From Platerodrilus igneus (taxonomy: Eukaryota; Arthropoda; Insecta; Coleoptera; Lycidae): DNA of 64,000 bases. The notes under the pieces were generated by a model. It had not been told where the DNA came from, made no database searches, and saw only the letters and a list, made by a program, of their open reading frames with translations. The position numbers were made by a program, and so were the translations under genes. This document shows positions 34,792-46,860 of the stretch, one piece after another. The DNA lies in assembly GCA_036346225.1 (NCBI GenBank), contig JARFIW010001190.1, positions 186,001 to 250,000 on the forward strand, given 5' to 3'. The stretch's first letter is position 1. Each line of letters opens with the position of its first letter.

Positions 34792-36900
34792 TTATAAAAA
34801 AACGGTTTTTCTTGCTTTTGTCGACACGAAATCGGTAACAATTTTGTCAAGGTCCATACTAGAAACAATATGATGTTCAAAGGCACTAATTATAAAATTC
34901 ATCACTTTAACTGGTCCGCCACCGTTCTTAAGCAGAATTGAGATAAACTCAATTTCTTCATAAAGTTCTTTTCCATTCACATCTTTTGAATCATTGTTTG
35001 TTAAAATAGTCAAAGTTGCCTCTAAATTATTACAGCGCGAGAGCAGTTTTTTATTATTCAAATCTTTAGGTTCTGTTTTGTTATAGAAAAATCCAAAATG
35101 TCTTTTATGTTCCTGGTGTAGTTCAAAACGTTCTGTTGCTGATTGGAATGCAACATCTAATATGGAAAGAAACACATCCATTTAAAATTTTTGTTTTTGG
35201 TTTAATATTGTATCGCCATGTTGTTCGTACCCAAAACATCTTTTTGTTCTTTGCTTTAGATTTTTAGAATCTTTTTTAAACTGTGGTTCGATTTCTAACA
35301 ATCTTGCAATGTATATAGCTTGACTGAGCATCAATTCAAATTCTTTGTAATTTTTTATATTTCTTAGACTGAAATTAACATTTTCAACTGGACCAGAACT
35401 GACCCGGTGACCCGAGCTGACCCGGCGACCCCAAGTGACCTGGTGACCCGAAGTGACCCGGTGATCCAAAGCAACCCGGGACGCGAAGTGACTCGAACTG
35501 TTCTCCCGAATGCACAACTATTTTCTAATTTAACTGTTCTTCTAATTCTTACTGGTTACGAGATCGTAATGGTGTGGTTGATAAAAAAATAATTTGTAGA
35601 TGTGTTTTGCTTTGTAATATTTGAATAAATTTGAAGTATTCTCGTTGATTAAATACTAATATTCTAACTCTTATAAAAATATAAAGACATTGCAATTCAA
35701 CTGAAAATTATTACGTATATGAACCAGTTTAAGAAAAATTCAGCACTGATTGTTAAACCCATTGTCGTATGTATTATGTACGTATTTGTTTGCGCAGCCC
35801 TCTTATTTTACTTGGCTGGTATTTAGGCATTACAGCAACCGGGTACATATGCGTACGTTAATGACAGGAACATATACTGCTAACACTAGGTCAAAACCAG
35901 GTTAATACCGGGTCAATACCGGGCCACCGGGTCACCGAGTTAATAGCGGGTCACCAGGTGAATACCGGGTCACCGGGTAAGTATTGGGTTATAGGTTCAA
36001 TACCGGGTCACATGTCTGACCTGTTGACCCGGTGGCCCGGCAAAAAAATTATCCGAAGTAAACCGGTAACCCAGTTTAACACTGGCGCATAGCTTCTATT
36101 TTACACGCCTACATCGTTGAGCTTAATGGTTTTAAAGTTAGAACTTTCAGATGTGTTTTGAAAACAGACCATCGAGTTGTTGGAGATGCAAAATGCATAA
36201 AGTGACTGAATAGTGTCAAGAAATATAACAGCTTCAGTGTTGCAGTTTACAGCATTGTTCAAAACAAGATTCAATGTATGATTCCCACAAGAAACATAAA
36301 ATGCTCGAGGAGTTTCATTTATAATAAGTTTCTAATGGCCAAATTTTTTTCCCTTTATGCTTCCACCATTATCATAACTTTGCCTTCGGCAGTTTTCCAA
36401 GGATGAGTTCATGTATACGTAAGTGTGTTTTTGACGTTTGTAAATATTCTTTTGAGACTGTATGTTTTACTTGCACTTTGTAATATAGCCTTTTACTGAG
36501 GTTTCAAATTTTTCTCTTTCGATATCACCTACCCCACTCGATGACGTTTTTGAGCAAGCCCGAACTCTAATTCTTTTGGCGTTTGATTTTACCATTCTGT
36601 CCCTATTTCGTTGCGGTATTGGGTCGGCACAAAATACCGCAGCAGTCTGCCATTTTGATGAATTCGTTCTTAGAAGAACCTTTTAAATAGTATACTAATT
36701 TAGTGCACTCTCTTTCCGCAACAATGCCACATAAGTAGAGGGGTCTTTCTTACTAATCACAAACGCATATAGCTTGTACAGCTCAGATGTATCTAAATTG
36801 GCCCAGAGACATATAAAATAATCCTTTAACTCTTCTTAATTTTTTTCTAATAGGATATTCTTTGTTTAACACATCCTTTTATGTTTTCGTACCGCTGTAA
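34792..36900 (-). pseudogene. hAT transposase (ZMYM1/DUF4371-like), broken
   Basis: Minus strand. In the region 36440-36130 the reading contains CRRQSYDNGGSIKGK and NETPRAFYVSCGNHTLNLVL, the conserved block of the DUF4371/hAT catalytic region, with stops. A GGTCACCGGGTCA-rich insertion (about 35385-36085) interrupts. The protein resumes in 35517-35182 (ARLLEIEPQFKK, KRCFGYEQ) and 35181-34792 (FQSATERFELHQEH, FGFFYNKTEP), ending LDKIVTDFVSTKARK, the usual family C-terminus. Between VKVMNFI and FEHHIVSS the hAT dimerisation segment (family SAERSFSKLK) is missing, so a deletion removed it. No activity is expected. Confidence 0.75.
35385..36085. mobile_element. GGTCACCGGGTCA-rich insertion in the hAT pseudogene
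   Basis: About 700 bp flanked on both sides by hAT transposase sequence. Its two ends (35395-35500 and 35885-36065) consist of many ACCCGGTGACC / GGTCACCGGGT units, as in the termini of the hAT at 22987-24901. The central part is plain AT-rich DNA. It is probably a small hAT MITE of that family. Ends and target duplication are not resolved. Confidence 0.55.
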
Positions 36901-37194
36901 TTTTTGCTATGTGGTCCAACTTTTGCCTTTCTGCATCTATTCCCTCTAACTCCAGATGTATTTTCACCAACTTACAGGGTATGGGTTATTTTATTTTAAC
37001 GTAAACAGATTTAGTTTGCAACTAATATTTACGCATTCTCTTAAAACCTAGAAGCAAATGTTAGGTGTATTAATAACACCACAATCTTAAACGCAAAATG
37101 TTGTAAGCTAACAAAACACCTACAATTTGTCTAACACAATCTTTCATTGCTCTAGGATTTTTTTTAACCCAATCAATATATAAGGGGTGGGTGT

Positions 37195-37335
37195 GAGATA
37201 ATCGCTCACGCATTTATTTAGAAGATTGGATATTCCAGATTGGATTAATTTCGGATATCACAGTGTATGTTAGTTCAAAACTTGTACATGTTTAATAAAA
37301 TAATAATATTTCCACATAGAGTTTATCTTACCTAT
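37195..37335 (+). pseudogene. C-terminal fragment of the 56.6-57.4 kb gene family
   Basis: The plus-strand reading LFRRLDIPDWINFGYHSVC and stop (37211-37272) match the C-terminus of the copies at 38.6 kb and 56.6 kb. The downstream AATAAAATAATAATATT and AGTTTATCTTACCTATT also match the 3' flank of the 38.6-kb copy. The acidic DSG of the C-terminal motif is lost here. Only the end of the gene is present. Confidence 0.6.
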
Positions 37336-37539
37336 TCTATATATGCAGGCTTATACACATAATCAAGCCTATGGCGTCTGGTGTAAAGTAACTTTCAATT
37401 TTCTTAATATTTAAAGTTCTACTTACATTTTGCAGCTTCAAAAACTTCTGTAGCACTTTAATTTTAAACAATGTCGACACTGCACTTTATTAAACTCGTT
37501 TATAATGTAAAGCTGTTCAATTTATTCGCACTTACTTCT

Positions 37540-37760
37540 TTGTAAACGGAAAATGAAAGGTAAAATGTAGAAGTATAATGTGTAAGTAAAACGTGCAATT
37601 AAAGTGTGGAAAGTAAATGCGTAAGGTAAAACGTGGGTGGAAAGATGTCTAATTTAAAACATGAACGTAGAAATGTGGAAGTAGAACCAGAAATAAAATA
37701 TGCAGAAGTAAATTGTGGAAGGTAAATTGTGGAAATGAAAATATAAACACAAAATTTAAC
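37540..37760. repeat. Degenerate GTAAAATGTGGAA-type low-complexity tract
   Basis: Loose repeats of variants of AGGTAAAATGTGGAAGTA, about 13-25 bp apart. No coding signal. Confidence 0.5.
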
Positions 37761-37959
37761 AACGCATCCGCTCTCGGGTATGTAAAGAGAAAGGTGAACT
37801 TATGCATACTCAGTCTATTATGTATTATCGTGGTCGAAAAGATCAAGCTAAAAGATGGATGTTACTAGTATTTACGTTACAAGTGATGTAATAGTGCTAC
37901 AATTAAACCTCCACAAATCAGTTGGTAAGTTAAGCCCTACATAACATGACTATAAAAAC

Positions 37960-38649
37960 CAAATTCTTACCACCATGGCGGCCTTCAACCCGTCATCCAA
38001 GTTGAGTCCTGTCCTGGGATGTATGCAGACTGTGCAGTAAAAAGGGGTTACTTCGAATGGAAAGATTTTTGCAATTTCTATATGGAATTTAAAATTAGAC
38101 GATTTGCTAGACTGTGAACACATAAGATTAGATGGACTAGCTAATGAGAAGGTGTTGACATACAATTGAATCGAAAATTCAAAATTAAGCTAATTACCGA
38201 AACATCGAATCGAAGTATATGGGTGGTAAATAAGTACCAAGATTTGAAATAGTTCAATTTAAAAATTCAGGTCCAAAATATTATTATATTAAACGAGTAT
38301 GGGTGCTTCAAGCTACTAAATTTGTGAGAACCAATATGTTATAGAATGGGAGAATTACATTGTAGAAACTTCCCAGATTTTTATGAAAAATTTGTAGATG
38401 ATATAACAAATGTAAACGGAAACAACATATAAAGAGCGAATTAACACCGTTTTGGAAAGCGACAGTAGTGTGAATAATTATTTATTTAATAAAAGCAGCA
38501 ATGGGAATTATTTGACGTTATTGGAAGTAATTATTTGCCATCCAAACCAATTCTCAGAGAATGCAGGTTTGAGACATTCTCGGACACAATTATTTAGAAG
38601 ATTGAATATCCCTGATTCGGTTGATTCCGGATATCGCAGTGGGTGCTAA
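37960..38649 (+). pseudogene. Decayed paralogue of the 56.6-57.4 kb gene (intron retained)
   Basis: GGTGG/GGCGG-CTTCAACC-n-ATCCAAGTT at 37978-38003 matches the end of exon 1 of the 56.6-57.4 kb gene. The following stretch aligns through the position of that gene's 62-nt intron and resumes with EFKIRRFA. Later blocks agree: RNFPDFYEKFVDDI (38360-38410) and LTLLEVIICHP ... LFRRLNIPDSVDSGYRSGC (38515-38649). Stops and frame changes are scattered through the middle. The intron-like segment shows that the copy arose from DNA and not from mRNA. The 3' flank (AATAAAGTTTGTC) is also shared. DSGYRSG keeps the acidic-Ser-Gly motif. Confidence 0.75.
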
Positions 38650-38977
38650 TAAAAAACTTGTATATATTTAATAAAATTAAATTATTCCTTAATAAAGTTT
38701 GTCTTACCTATTTGTAACTTATTATTTTATCACGATTGTCAAATATGCACATGACACATATAATAAATTTTAATACCTTTATTGCGTTTTCATCGCTAGA
38801 TGATACTACATTAAAGAAAATAAAGAGTTAGGTAGGCGAAAGACGGCGTAGTAAAAAAAGTGATGCTGTGACGTATTGACAGGAAATTATATCCGTAGTT
38901 AAATGGATGTAAAATAGCGGGGTACTTAAGAGGAAGTTGAGCCTCAAATTGTTTAGTTTAGAAGTAGTACTTATATT

Positions 38978-39120
38978 GATAGACTCTGTGGTCTAGTGGA
39001 TATGGTATTCGCTATACATGCAGGCAGCCCGGCTTGGATCCCCGTTTCAATAAAAAAATTTTCTAAGAGCTGTGTGACGTAGCTATGTGGAAATGTAGAT
39101 ATATAGAATGTAGTAAAAGT
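38978..39120 (+). repeat. tRNA-like SINE remnant
   Basis: ACTCTGTGGTCTAGTGGATATGG is a good A-box half, and CCCGGCTTGGATCCCCG is a weakened B-box half, followed by an A-rich stretch and about 60 bp of body up to a (TA)n. It differs from the SINE families at 30 and 34 kb. Confidence 0.5.
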
Positions 39121-39141
39121 ATATATATATATATATATATA
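39121..39141. repeat. (TA)n microsatellite
   Basis: About 10 TA units at the tail of the tRNA-like element. Confidence 0.9.
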
Positions 39142-39895
39142 CAGTAAATCAGAAACTGTGTCATAAGAGAGAAATGGCGGATTGTCAAAGTGGCGTAGGA
39201 AAATTAGGTAAGAAAAATGGCGGATTGCCAAACAAAAAAATGTCAAAGTGAGAGCTGTCAAAGGGGGACCTGTGACGTCAGTGGTGGCGTGGAGAAGGTT
39301 GAGAGTGCAGAGGAAAAAACGGCAGAATCGTCCATTTTACGCTACTCAGAATTTGGTTTGAATGCATTCCCAATATTACTGTTGAGCATAACCCAAAAAC
39401 GTCTAATAGCTGCCCGGTTTATCACAATACACACGCATAGACTACGTCTTTCCGTTGTCAAAACAAATATATTTGGCGATGACTTAATAACAACGATTTG
39501 TCATTGAAGTATGGAATATAGCACAAGCGTTTTAACTCCACAGTACATTGGTGTGCAAGTCATTTGCCTTTGATTTTCTAGCAAATAAAAGCAGCCCGAT
39601 ATATGCATTCAATACCTTTTCTGTTGGTGTTGCTCGAATTTACTTATCGTTAGTTGTATTTGTTTGGTTCTACTTACGCCCTTCTTCTTCATTGAGTTTC
39701 ACGAACAATTATATCGCACATCTCAACTGTTACCAATTTTGTAAATATTAAAATTGGAATTTTTTTAAACTGGCTGCACTTTTTAACCCACCGGGTTTAC
39801 GTTCACCCTTGTGAGATCGAATTCTTGCAATTGATGGTTCAGTAAATTTCTATATGGTACCATTTCTGCTAGCAACAGTAGGTGCTTAAGTTGCA
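39142..39895. other. Non-coding or unassigned interval
   Basis: A 96-codon plus-strand frame (39217-39507) begins in a zone of repeated ATGGCGGATTG units and has no recognisable motif. It was not accepted as a gene. Confidence 0.35.
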
Positions 39896-39899
39896 CTGT

Positions 39900-40589
39900 T
39901 GCTACACTTCGTTTACAGTTTTACCTGGTCGGTAATGCAGTTAACAAAATGTTACGCTTAGATTCTGGTACATTGAAATGGCGATAGATGGCTCTTAAAA
40001 GCCGGTAATACAATTACCAAAGTTCATAAGATACACATGACGTCACTGATAATTTATATTGCGCCATAATTAAGAGAAGGTACATAAAATTTAAACAATA
40101 AAAACCAGACAATCTACTCACGTGAAGGATCCGCCAACCGGCAGGAAATCCGCCACCGTAACCTCGGCATCGCTGCTGGTAGAGTTGGACATCCAAATTA
40201 TCTCGGGGTCATGGTCCAGGGTCATCTCCGTTCCTATATGCAGTGGAAGACGGGAATAGGGAATTAAGGAAAGATACTCAAGATAAGGAAATCTACATAA
40301 TAAGATAACACGACACCCGGCACGACTGTTCACTTCAAAGTTTGGCGTAAAAAAAGCCACGTTTCCGCGCGAGAACCGCGGAACTCCCTACTCTTTTGTA
40401 GCATTGCCTTACCCCTATGGGGATAATTCACACTTGCCAATTGCACTATTGTGACGTACCGGAAGCCCCGCCCAGTTCATTTAAAATGTTCGCGCGTCTT
40501 GCGTATTTAAAATTATGGCGGGAAGCTTCCGCACATTCAAAACTACTTAACATAAAATGTTAAAGTGCAAATTCAGTTTGCACGTAACA
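39900..40589 (-). repeat. Gypsy 3' LTR
   Basis: 690 bp. It contains 26-29 bp (around 40316-40348, GGCACGACTGTTCACTTC) absent from the 5' LTR; otherwise nearly identical. Confidence 0.9.
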
Positions 40590-43149
40590 ATCGCGACAAA
40601 GCCACAAAAGAAAAACTTAAAAAAGAAAAGTCTGTTAGCACAGTAACAGCTTAAAATCTAAGTCCTTACTACCCTACATAAACCCTAACTTAAAACCTAC
40701 AAAATGTTTATATAAGGCGCCACCTGGTTTTCGACCGATAGCACGTCTACCGAAGTACCAGGAAACGGAATAGGTAGCCCGATAGTCTTTGACTACACTA
40801 CTTACCGACAGCACAAATTTGTCGGGGAGCATGAAACACTGCTTAAACTAACACGGGTGCGACAAGTCGCCTAACCTATCTAAACCTATCTAAACTTATC
40901 TAACTAAAGCTAACATATAGTTCTTATATGCAAACACACATGAGTGTCGCATCAAACTATTCTTCTTTTTTGGCAAGAAGTGCCCAAATTTAAAAAATGT
41001 TCATGAGAGTGCGTCACCTTGCACTCTGGCAAATTTTGTTTCTGGTACTTTGGTTTCTTCCGATGCACATTTAACTTGTCCATGACACAGTTGTGAATCC
41101 ACAAATTTACCAAAAGTACCGCCTACTAAATCCTTATATGCTAACCTGACAAATTACATTTCTAAATCGGGTTAGCTTTTTCACTTAAATTTCAGAAAGA
41201 TAATTCCCACGTCTGGTCATATATACCACACGTTAGGACGATAAAAGATAAGATAAGATCTCAAATTGATGTTAAAGATAATAGATAAGGTAAAGATATT
41301 AAGCTTAAGTTGTTATCCTCAAAGGTAATGAATAAGATAACGGTATTAAGCTTTAGTTATTATTTGAGATACTCGATAAGATAACACGATATTAAGTTAA
41401 AGTGATTATAAGAGATAGTAGGTAACATGAATTTAAACAGAAGTTATTACTCAAGATAACCGGTAAGATAACGCGAAATAACTCGAAGTTATTCCTAACG
41501 GTAGTCGGTAAGATAACGATAAATTAAACCAAAGTTATTACTAACGGTAATCGGTAAGATAACGATACTAAACTAAGGTTATTACCAAAGGTAATCAATA
41601 AGATAACGATAAATTAAACCAAAGTTATTATCGAAGATAATAAAGAAGACAAAGATATTGGCCTAGTTATTACCCAAGACAATGATAACAACAAAAGAGT
41701 GGCTCCAGTAGAGCCGTTTAAATGGGATTGACCCGTGCCCTCCAAAAGAGAAACCTGTGAGGCAGGTCCATTCGTAAGAACAGCACGGGGACCGGCAAAG
41801 ACCTTTGGGTGCATTCCTGCACCCAGTGTTGATCGATATCGGTGAAACTATTCACCCGATATCCATGCGGTATATAACGATATGCGATATACACATTCAC
41901 TCACACATTCACACACTCGTACATACCTTCACTGCCAGAGCCCATGCACTGACAGCGGCACCGCATGACCCCACGAAAGATTCGCAGAGACATGGTCCAG
42001 GTGTCTGTGAAAACCTCCCGCACAACCACACGGTGACTAACAGAAAAGAAAAGGTAGTAGAGATAGGAAAGGTAAAAAAGAAGGAGGTTGGTTTTGAAGT
42101 GCATAAGAGGCACCTCTAGGTAGAAGAAAGAAGAGGAAGGGCTCGCATTGAGCAAAAGCGACAGAGGAAAGGTGGATAGCAAAGCGCTACTCAACCAGCA
42201 AGTGTGGTCAGTAGCTCGGAATGAGGGAACATCATTCTTATGAGGCAGACGGGTGTTCCGGGACAAGAACAGGTCCACCGAGAGAAGAATAAGGCATAGC
42301 GGAGATAGCGGGTTAAGAAAAAGTATAGTTTTTGGACAAGCGTCCGAGAGAAAGTAGAGAATTGTCCCTATAAAACACAGCGCAGTCTGAAGGACCACCT
42401 GCGATATTAATCCGACAAGATAAGATATACACATTTTAAAATTCACTAGACTCCTAAGAGAACTAGTACGATAATTTTCCTAACGAGTGCTTCAACTACG
42501 ATAAGAAAATCAGACAAAAGTTGACACAACAACTTACAAGTATCATTACAGATACAAACACACAAAAACAACTGTTTTAAGGTAGTTTTTTAAAACGGTA
42601 GCACCCTAAACACACAAAAATGCCCAATTATAAGCAGTTAAATACAGATACACTGTCCCCATATGCTAAAACAACCGAGAATTTAATAAGATAACAATAA
42701 GAAGCGATAGCGTCTCACCACAAAGTTCAATAAAAAATAACGAAAAAAAAGTTTATAAGTTATGTAGATTTAGTAGAAAAAGGAAGGAATAATGTTGTAG
42801 TATAATGATGTAGTATAATGTGGGCGATTGCAATAATTCAGAGGAAAAACACACGGAATAGATAATCCTAGTTCTTGCAACTGCGAATATGAACTATTTC
42901 TTTCAATGGCATAGATTGCGCATGTTCTATGTGAGCCCAAAGAAGAAAGCATTCACTCAACATCAGCCAAAACCAGTCATAAAAATTCAATGGGTTATTT
43001 CAACCAAAGTTACGACAATTACCTTTCAATTAAACCATATAAGAGAAATACTAAAGACCGAACAATATGTAATAGGAAAATTTCAAGGGTTAATTAAATG
43101 AAACGACAGAGCTATATTGGGGGGGTGTAGAGGATGAAGTGATATATAT
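40590..43149. other. Region between Gypsy integrase and 3' LTR
   Basis: About 2.5 kb in the position where an env gene may lie. A 181-codon minus-strand frame (42446-41901) with a hydrophobic start is open, but its composition mirrors a purine-rich plus strand and no env motif (furin site, fusion peptide or transmembrane anchor in order) was seen; it is unlikely to be a gene. 41270-41650 is a degenerate 44-46 bp minisatellite with GGTAATCGGTAAGATAACGA units. Confidence 0.5.
41270..41650. repeat. Degenerate minisatellite, about 45 bp
   Basis: Units of the form GTTATTACTAACGGTAATCGG followed by TAAGATAACGATAAATTAAACCAAA recur with 44-46 bp period around 41485-41640. More diverged AAGATAA units extend left to about 41240. 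Confidence 0.65.
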
Positions 43150-44720
43150 CTAACGGTATGGTGAAGGAAAAGTCAACCAGAAGAAAAAGATAGCTAAATT
43201 AAGGTAAGTAAAGTTAACGTGTAAGAAATTATATACTATATGAGAGAAGGAATAAGTAATTAAAGATACTAATTGAGGGTGAGAACAAAAAATATTAGGT
43301 AAATCGTGAGGAGAATGGGGCATGAAAAACTTAATTAGCATTTGGGTCGGCAGAGAATGGCTTAAGGTCTTTAATATGCCACCTGCCTTGGCGTTTTCCT
43401 TCAGTATCCTGAAGTTCATAGATAAGGGACTAATAACACGTGTGACTTTACAAAGAATGAATTTAGGGGCCAATTTTGAAGAAAATTTCTTAGATGCATC
43501 CGATAAGACATAGTTCTTTTTCCAAACTTGTTCGCCCAAGGCAAAGGAAATATTTCGCTTACGCAAGTTATAATGGTCCTTACTCTTTTCGTAAGCTTTT
43601 AACAAATTTTTCTAACGTCGTTAAAGATAGAAGGTAGTGACTGTTGGTCCTTGTCCCAACGTACTTTATCGTCAAATTCAATTACGTTAGTATCGTCAGG
43701 CACTAAACCATAGTAACTCCCATCGATTGGGGTATATCTTCCAAAAACAAGAAAAGACGGAGTGAATTGGGTTGCTTCGTGTTTAGATGTACGCAAAGCT
43801 TGAGCAATTTCAAAGATATGTTCATCCCATGTAGTATGGTCTGAATCAATATAAGACGAGATAGCGGTAATTAACACTCGATTTACTCTCTCGGTAGGGT
43901 TTACTTGGGGTGATATTTTGCGTTAAACCAAATTTTTGTACTTTGTAACTTTTAACGAAATTCTGAAAATCTTTAGAGATAAATTGTGCACCATTGTCAC
44001 AAAGAATAATCTGGGGACACCAAAGATAAGAAAGACATTCTGTTCTAGGAATTTAATTATTGCAGCGGAGGTAGCTTTACGTAAGGGTTGCACCATAACA
44101 AATTTAGAAAACCAATCGGTAACAACTAAAGATATTGATTACCTCTTCTCGATCGAGGAGAGGTCCTAATAAGTCAAGCGATATTAATTGAAAGGGATAA
44201 GATACACGCTTAAAGTTACCCATTAAACCAGGGCGAGCGTCTTGTGAACTCTTATGAGAACCACAAATTTTGCAGATTTTAATGTAGCGACAAACAGATT
44301 GCTTAAGTGTGGGCCAGTAATACAATTCAGATATTTTCGCGAGAGTTTTGTAACACCAAGGTGTGCAGCTAAGGGATCGTCGTGACATAATTTGAGCACC
44401 TCACTGCGATTTGCAGTGGGCACAACGAGTTTCCATTCAGGTATATTCGATATTTTATGTGGGGACGAGGATACAAATTTATACAGTCTATTATTAGTTA
44501 CTCGAAAGGTAGGAAATTTGTCGGGATTATCGGAAACTTTTCTAATCATATTGAGGTACCAGGTATCCAGAATTAAATTTGGAAGGTTAAGAGAAGAAAC
44601 ATCTCGAGATAACGCATCAGGTACGATATTTAATTTGCCAGGCCTATGCCTAACGTCAAAAGTAAATTGAGATATACGCAAGTTCCATCTTGCCAAACAA
44701 CCTGCGAGTTATTTTAAATT
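43150..44720 (-). pseudogene. pol: Gypsy RNase H end and integrase
   Basis: Frame 44696-44223 starts with the end of RNase H (WNLRISQFTFDVRHRPGKLN and VPDALSRD), then the integrase zinc region RSEVLKLCHDDPLAAHLG. A frame change moves to 44388-44104 (YYWPTLKQSVCRYIKICKIC, then FQLISLDLLGPL with the first catalytic Asp). The central core is in pieces between 44100 and 43880. 43877-43599 has HTTWDEHIFEIAQALRTSKHEATQFTPSFL, the usual region after the catalytic Glu. 43605-43300 holds KDHYNLRKRNISFALGEQVW, the C-terminal SH3-like part. At least three frame breaks make it inactive. Confidence 0.85.
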
Positions 44721-46121
44721 ATTAAGCCAAGTGAAAGCTACAAACATTAGGTACATTGTCAAAGCAGTAACGTGACCAGCTCTCAGATATACGTGAAGTT
44801 AAACGATTTTAAAGACAATTTTAAGGCATTCAAAGAGATTCAAATCGATATGTAAAAGACAACAACAATAGACATTGTATAAAGCATATTTTTACTGGGA
44901 TGGGAAGTTCTCATTTGAGTTCTTTCCAACCCGATAAGAAAAATTTCAACATCATTATTAAAAAATGATTTACAAATCAAAGCGACGACTTACCAACCGA
45001 ATCCTCGTCTAGATTTAAGTAACGCGGAGCGACCAACCCTTGGGTCTCGTCTTGACTTATATACCACTGGACGACCAAATTCGACAGTAAACCTCGCTTA
45101 ATAGATGTTACGGTAGGTCGTTGAAATATCAATAACTAAAAAATATATGCAATTAGACAAAATTTAACTTGCTACATGAAAGAAAAATTCCACGACACCT
45201 ATATAAATATAAAGGTATACCAAATTTTGGAATGTTCTTTCAAAATTGCAAAAGTTATCCAAAAGTATCGTAAATGAGTTTAAATGATAACGTTAACGGA
45301 AATTTCTTTACTTTAATATTCAAAGGTACAGATATAAAGAAATGCCTTTCATTACAACAATTTAAAAGGTAAAAATATGATAATTTCGTTATTATAGGTA
45401 AGGCACAAACCTTTATAAAACGCATTTTTGGTTATGCTGGTTAAACCATAGAAGGAAAAAGTTTCAAAGCTATCTCCAAACAAGATAAACGTTACAGCTA
45501 TTTTAAGTTAATATGGTATGGTATTTAGGGTAAGAACTTGTTAGAAACGTCACCGATAAAGGATAATTTGCAATGTTAAGGCGTTAATCGATAAACACAC
45601 TAAACAAACACATTTAAGGTATATGGAAACGAAATCAATGTTCAGTTAAATACATATTTTATAGATAATGACAGAAAGGCCTTCCAAATAGAGAAAGGAT
45701 GGAGGTGATATGTTATTTAACCTATAAGGCAACAAGGTATAGTTAAACACTTCTTAAAAAAGGTATACTAGCAATTTATTTCACTCAAGTGTTTTTTTAA
45801 ACACAAAATTTTCATGTGAAGGATAAATCATAATGCAATTTTAGAATGTAACATAAAGAACAATGTATTTAAGTTTCAAAAAACGGGCTTTTAAGGTTAG
45901 GAACCAAACAAAGATATTTTAATAGGTAATTTTACAATAACTGTATTTAAAGATATCTAATTAATGTAAATAATTATTTGTATACTTACATGGATAAAAG
46001 TAGAGTTCTTTAAGTGAAGAAGCTATTAATGCATTGTATCCTTATAAAGGAAATTATTCTAACCTAAAAACAAAGAAGAAGCCCCTGAAGTTCATAGCCT
46101 GAACAGGTTGAAGGCGCCATC

Positions 46122-46785
46122 TGCTACACTTCGTTTACAGTTTTACCTGGTCGGTAATGCAGTTAACAAAATGTTACGCTTAGATTCTGGTACATTGAAA
46201 TGGCGATAGATGGCTCTTAAAAGCCGGTAATACAATTACCAAAGTTCATAAGATACACATGACGTCACTGATAATTTATATTGCGCCATAATTAAGAGAA
46301 GGTACATAAAATTTAAACAATAAAAACCAGACAATCTACTCACGTGAAGGATCCGCCAACCGGCAGGAAATCCGCCACCGTAACCTCGGCATCGCTGCTG
46401 GTAGAGTTGGACATCCAAATTATCTCGGGGTCATGGTCCAGGGTCATCTCCGTTCCTATATGCAGTGGAAGACGGGAATAGGGAATTAAGGAAAGATACT
46501 CAAGATAAGGAAATCTACATAATAAGATAACACGACACCCGTAAAAAAAGCCACGTTTCCGCGCGAGAACCGCGGAACTCCCTACTCTTTTGTAGCATTG
46601 CCTTACCCCTATGGGGATAATTCACACTTGCCAATTGCACTATTGTGACGTACCGGAAGCCCCGCCCAGTTCATTTAAAAATGTTCGCGCGTCTTGCGTA
46701 TTTAAAATTATGGCGGGAAGCTTCCGCACATTCAAAAACTACTTAACATAAAATGTTAAAGTGCAAATTCAGTTTGCACGTAACA
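46122..46785 (-). repeat. Gypsy 5' LTR
   Basis: 664 bp, with the small deletion at about 46540. It includes GCGCGAGAACCGCGGAACTC and a short open frame present in both copies, which is not a gene. Confidence 0.9.
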
Positions 46786-46860
46786 CTGTATAATCACCCA
46801 TTTTCTCTATAGCTCCATTATCACTATCGTCAATTTCATTAACCATTCGATTTTACTTAC

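Larger units (their letters stand above)
39900..46785 (-). mobile_element. Ty3/Gypsy LTR retrotransposon, deleted
   Basis: Matching LTRs at 39900-40589 and 46122-46785, with CTGT outside both (39896-39899 and 46786-46789). On the minus strand the LTR begins TGTTACGTGCAAAC, and GATGGCGCCTTCAACCTG follows the 5' LTR, a candidate primer site. Pol survives only from the RNase H end through integrase (about 44720-43150). The 1.4 kb between the 5' LTR and pol is non-coding, so gag, protease and RT have been lost or decayed beyond recognition. Confidence 0.9.

Noticed and set aside
39217..39507. 96-codon plus-strand ORF
   Set aside because: Starts in repeated ATGGCGGATTG sequence, no domain, no splice or promoter context.
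41901..42446. 181-codon minus-strand ORF in env position of the Gypsy element
   Set aside because: Hydrophobicity follows from a purine-rich opposite strand; no cleavage site, fusion peptide or anchor in the expected order.
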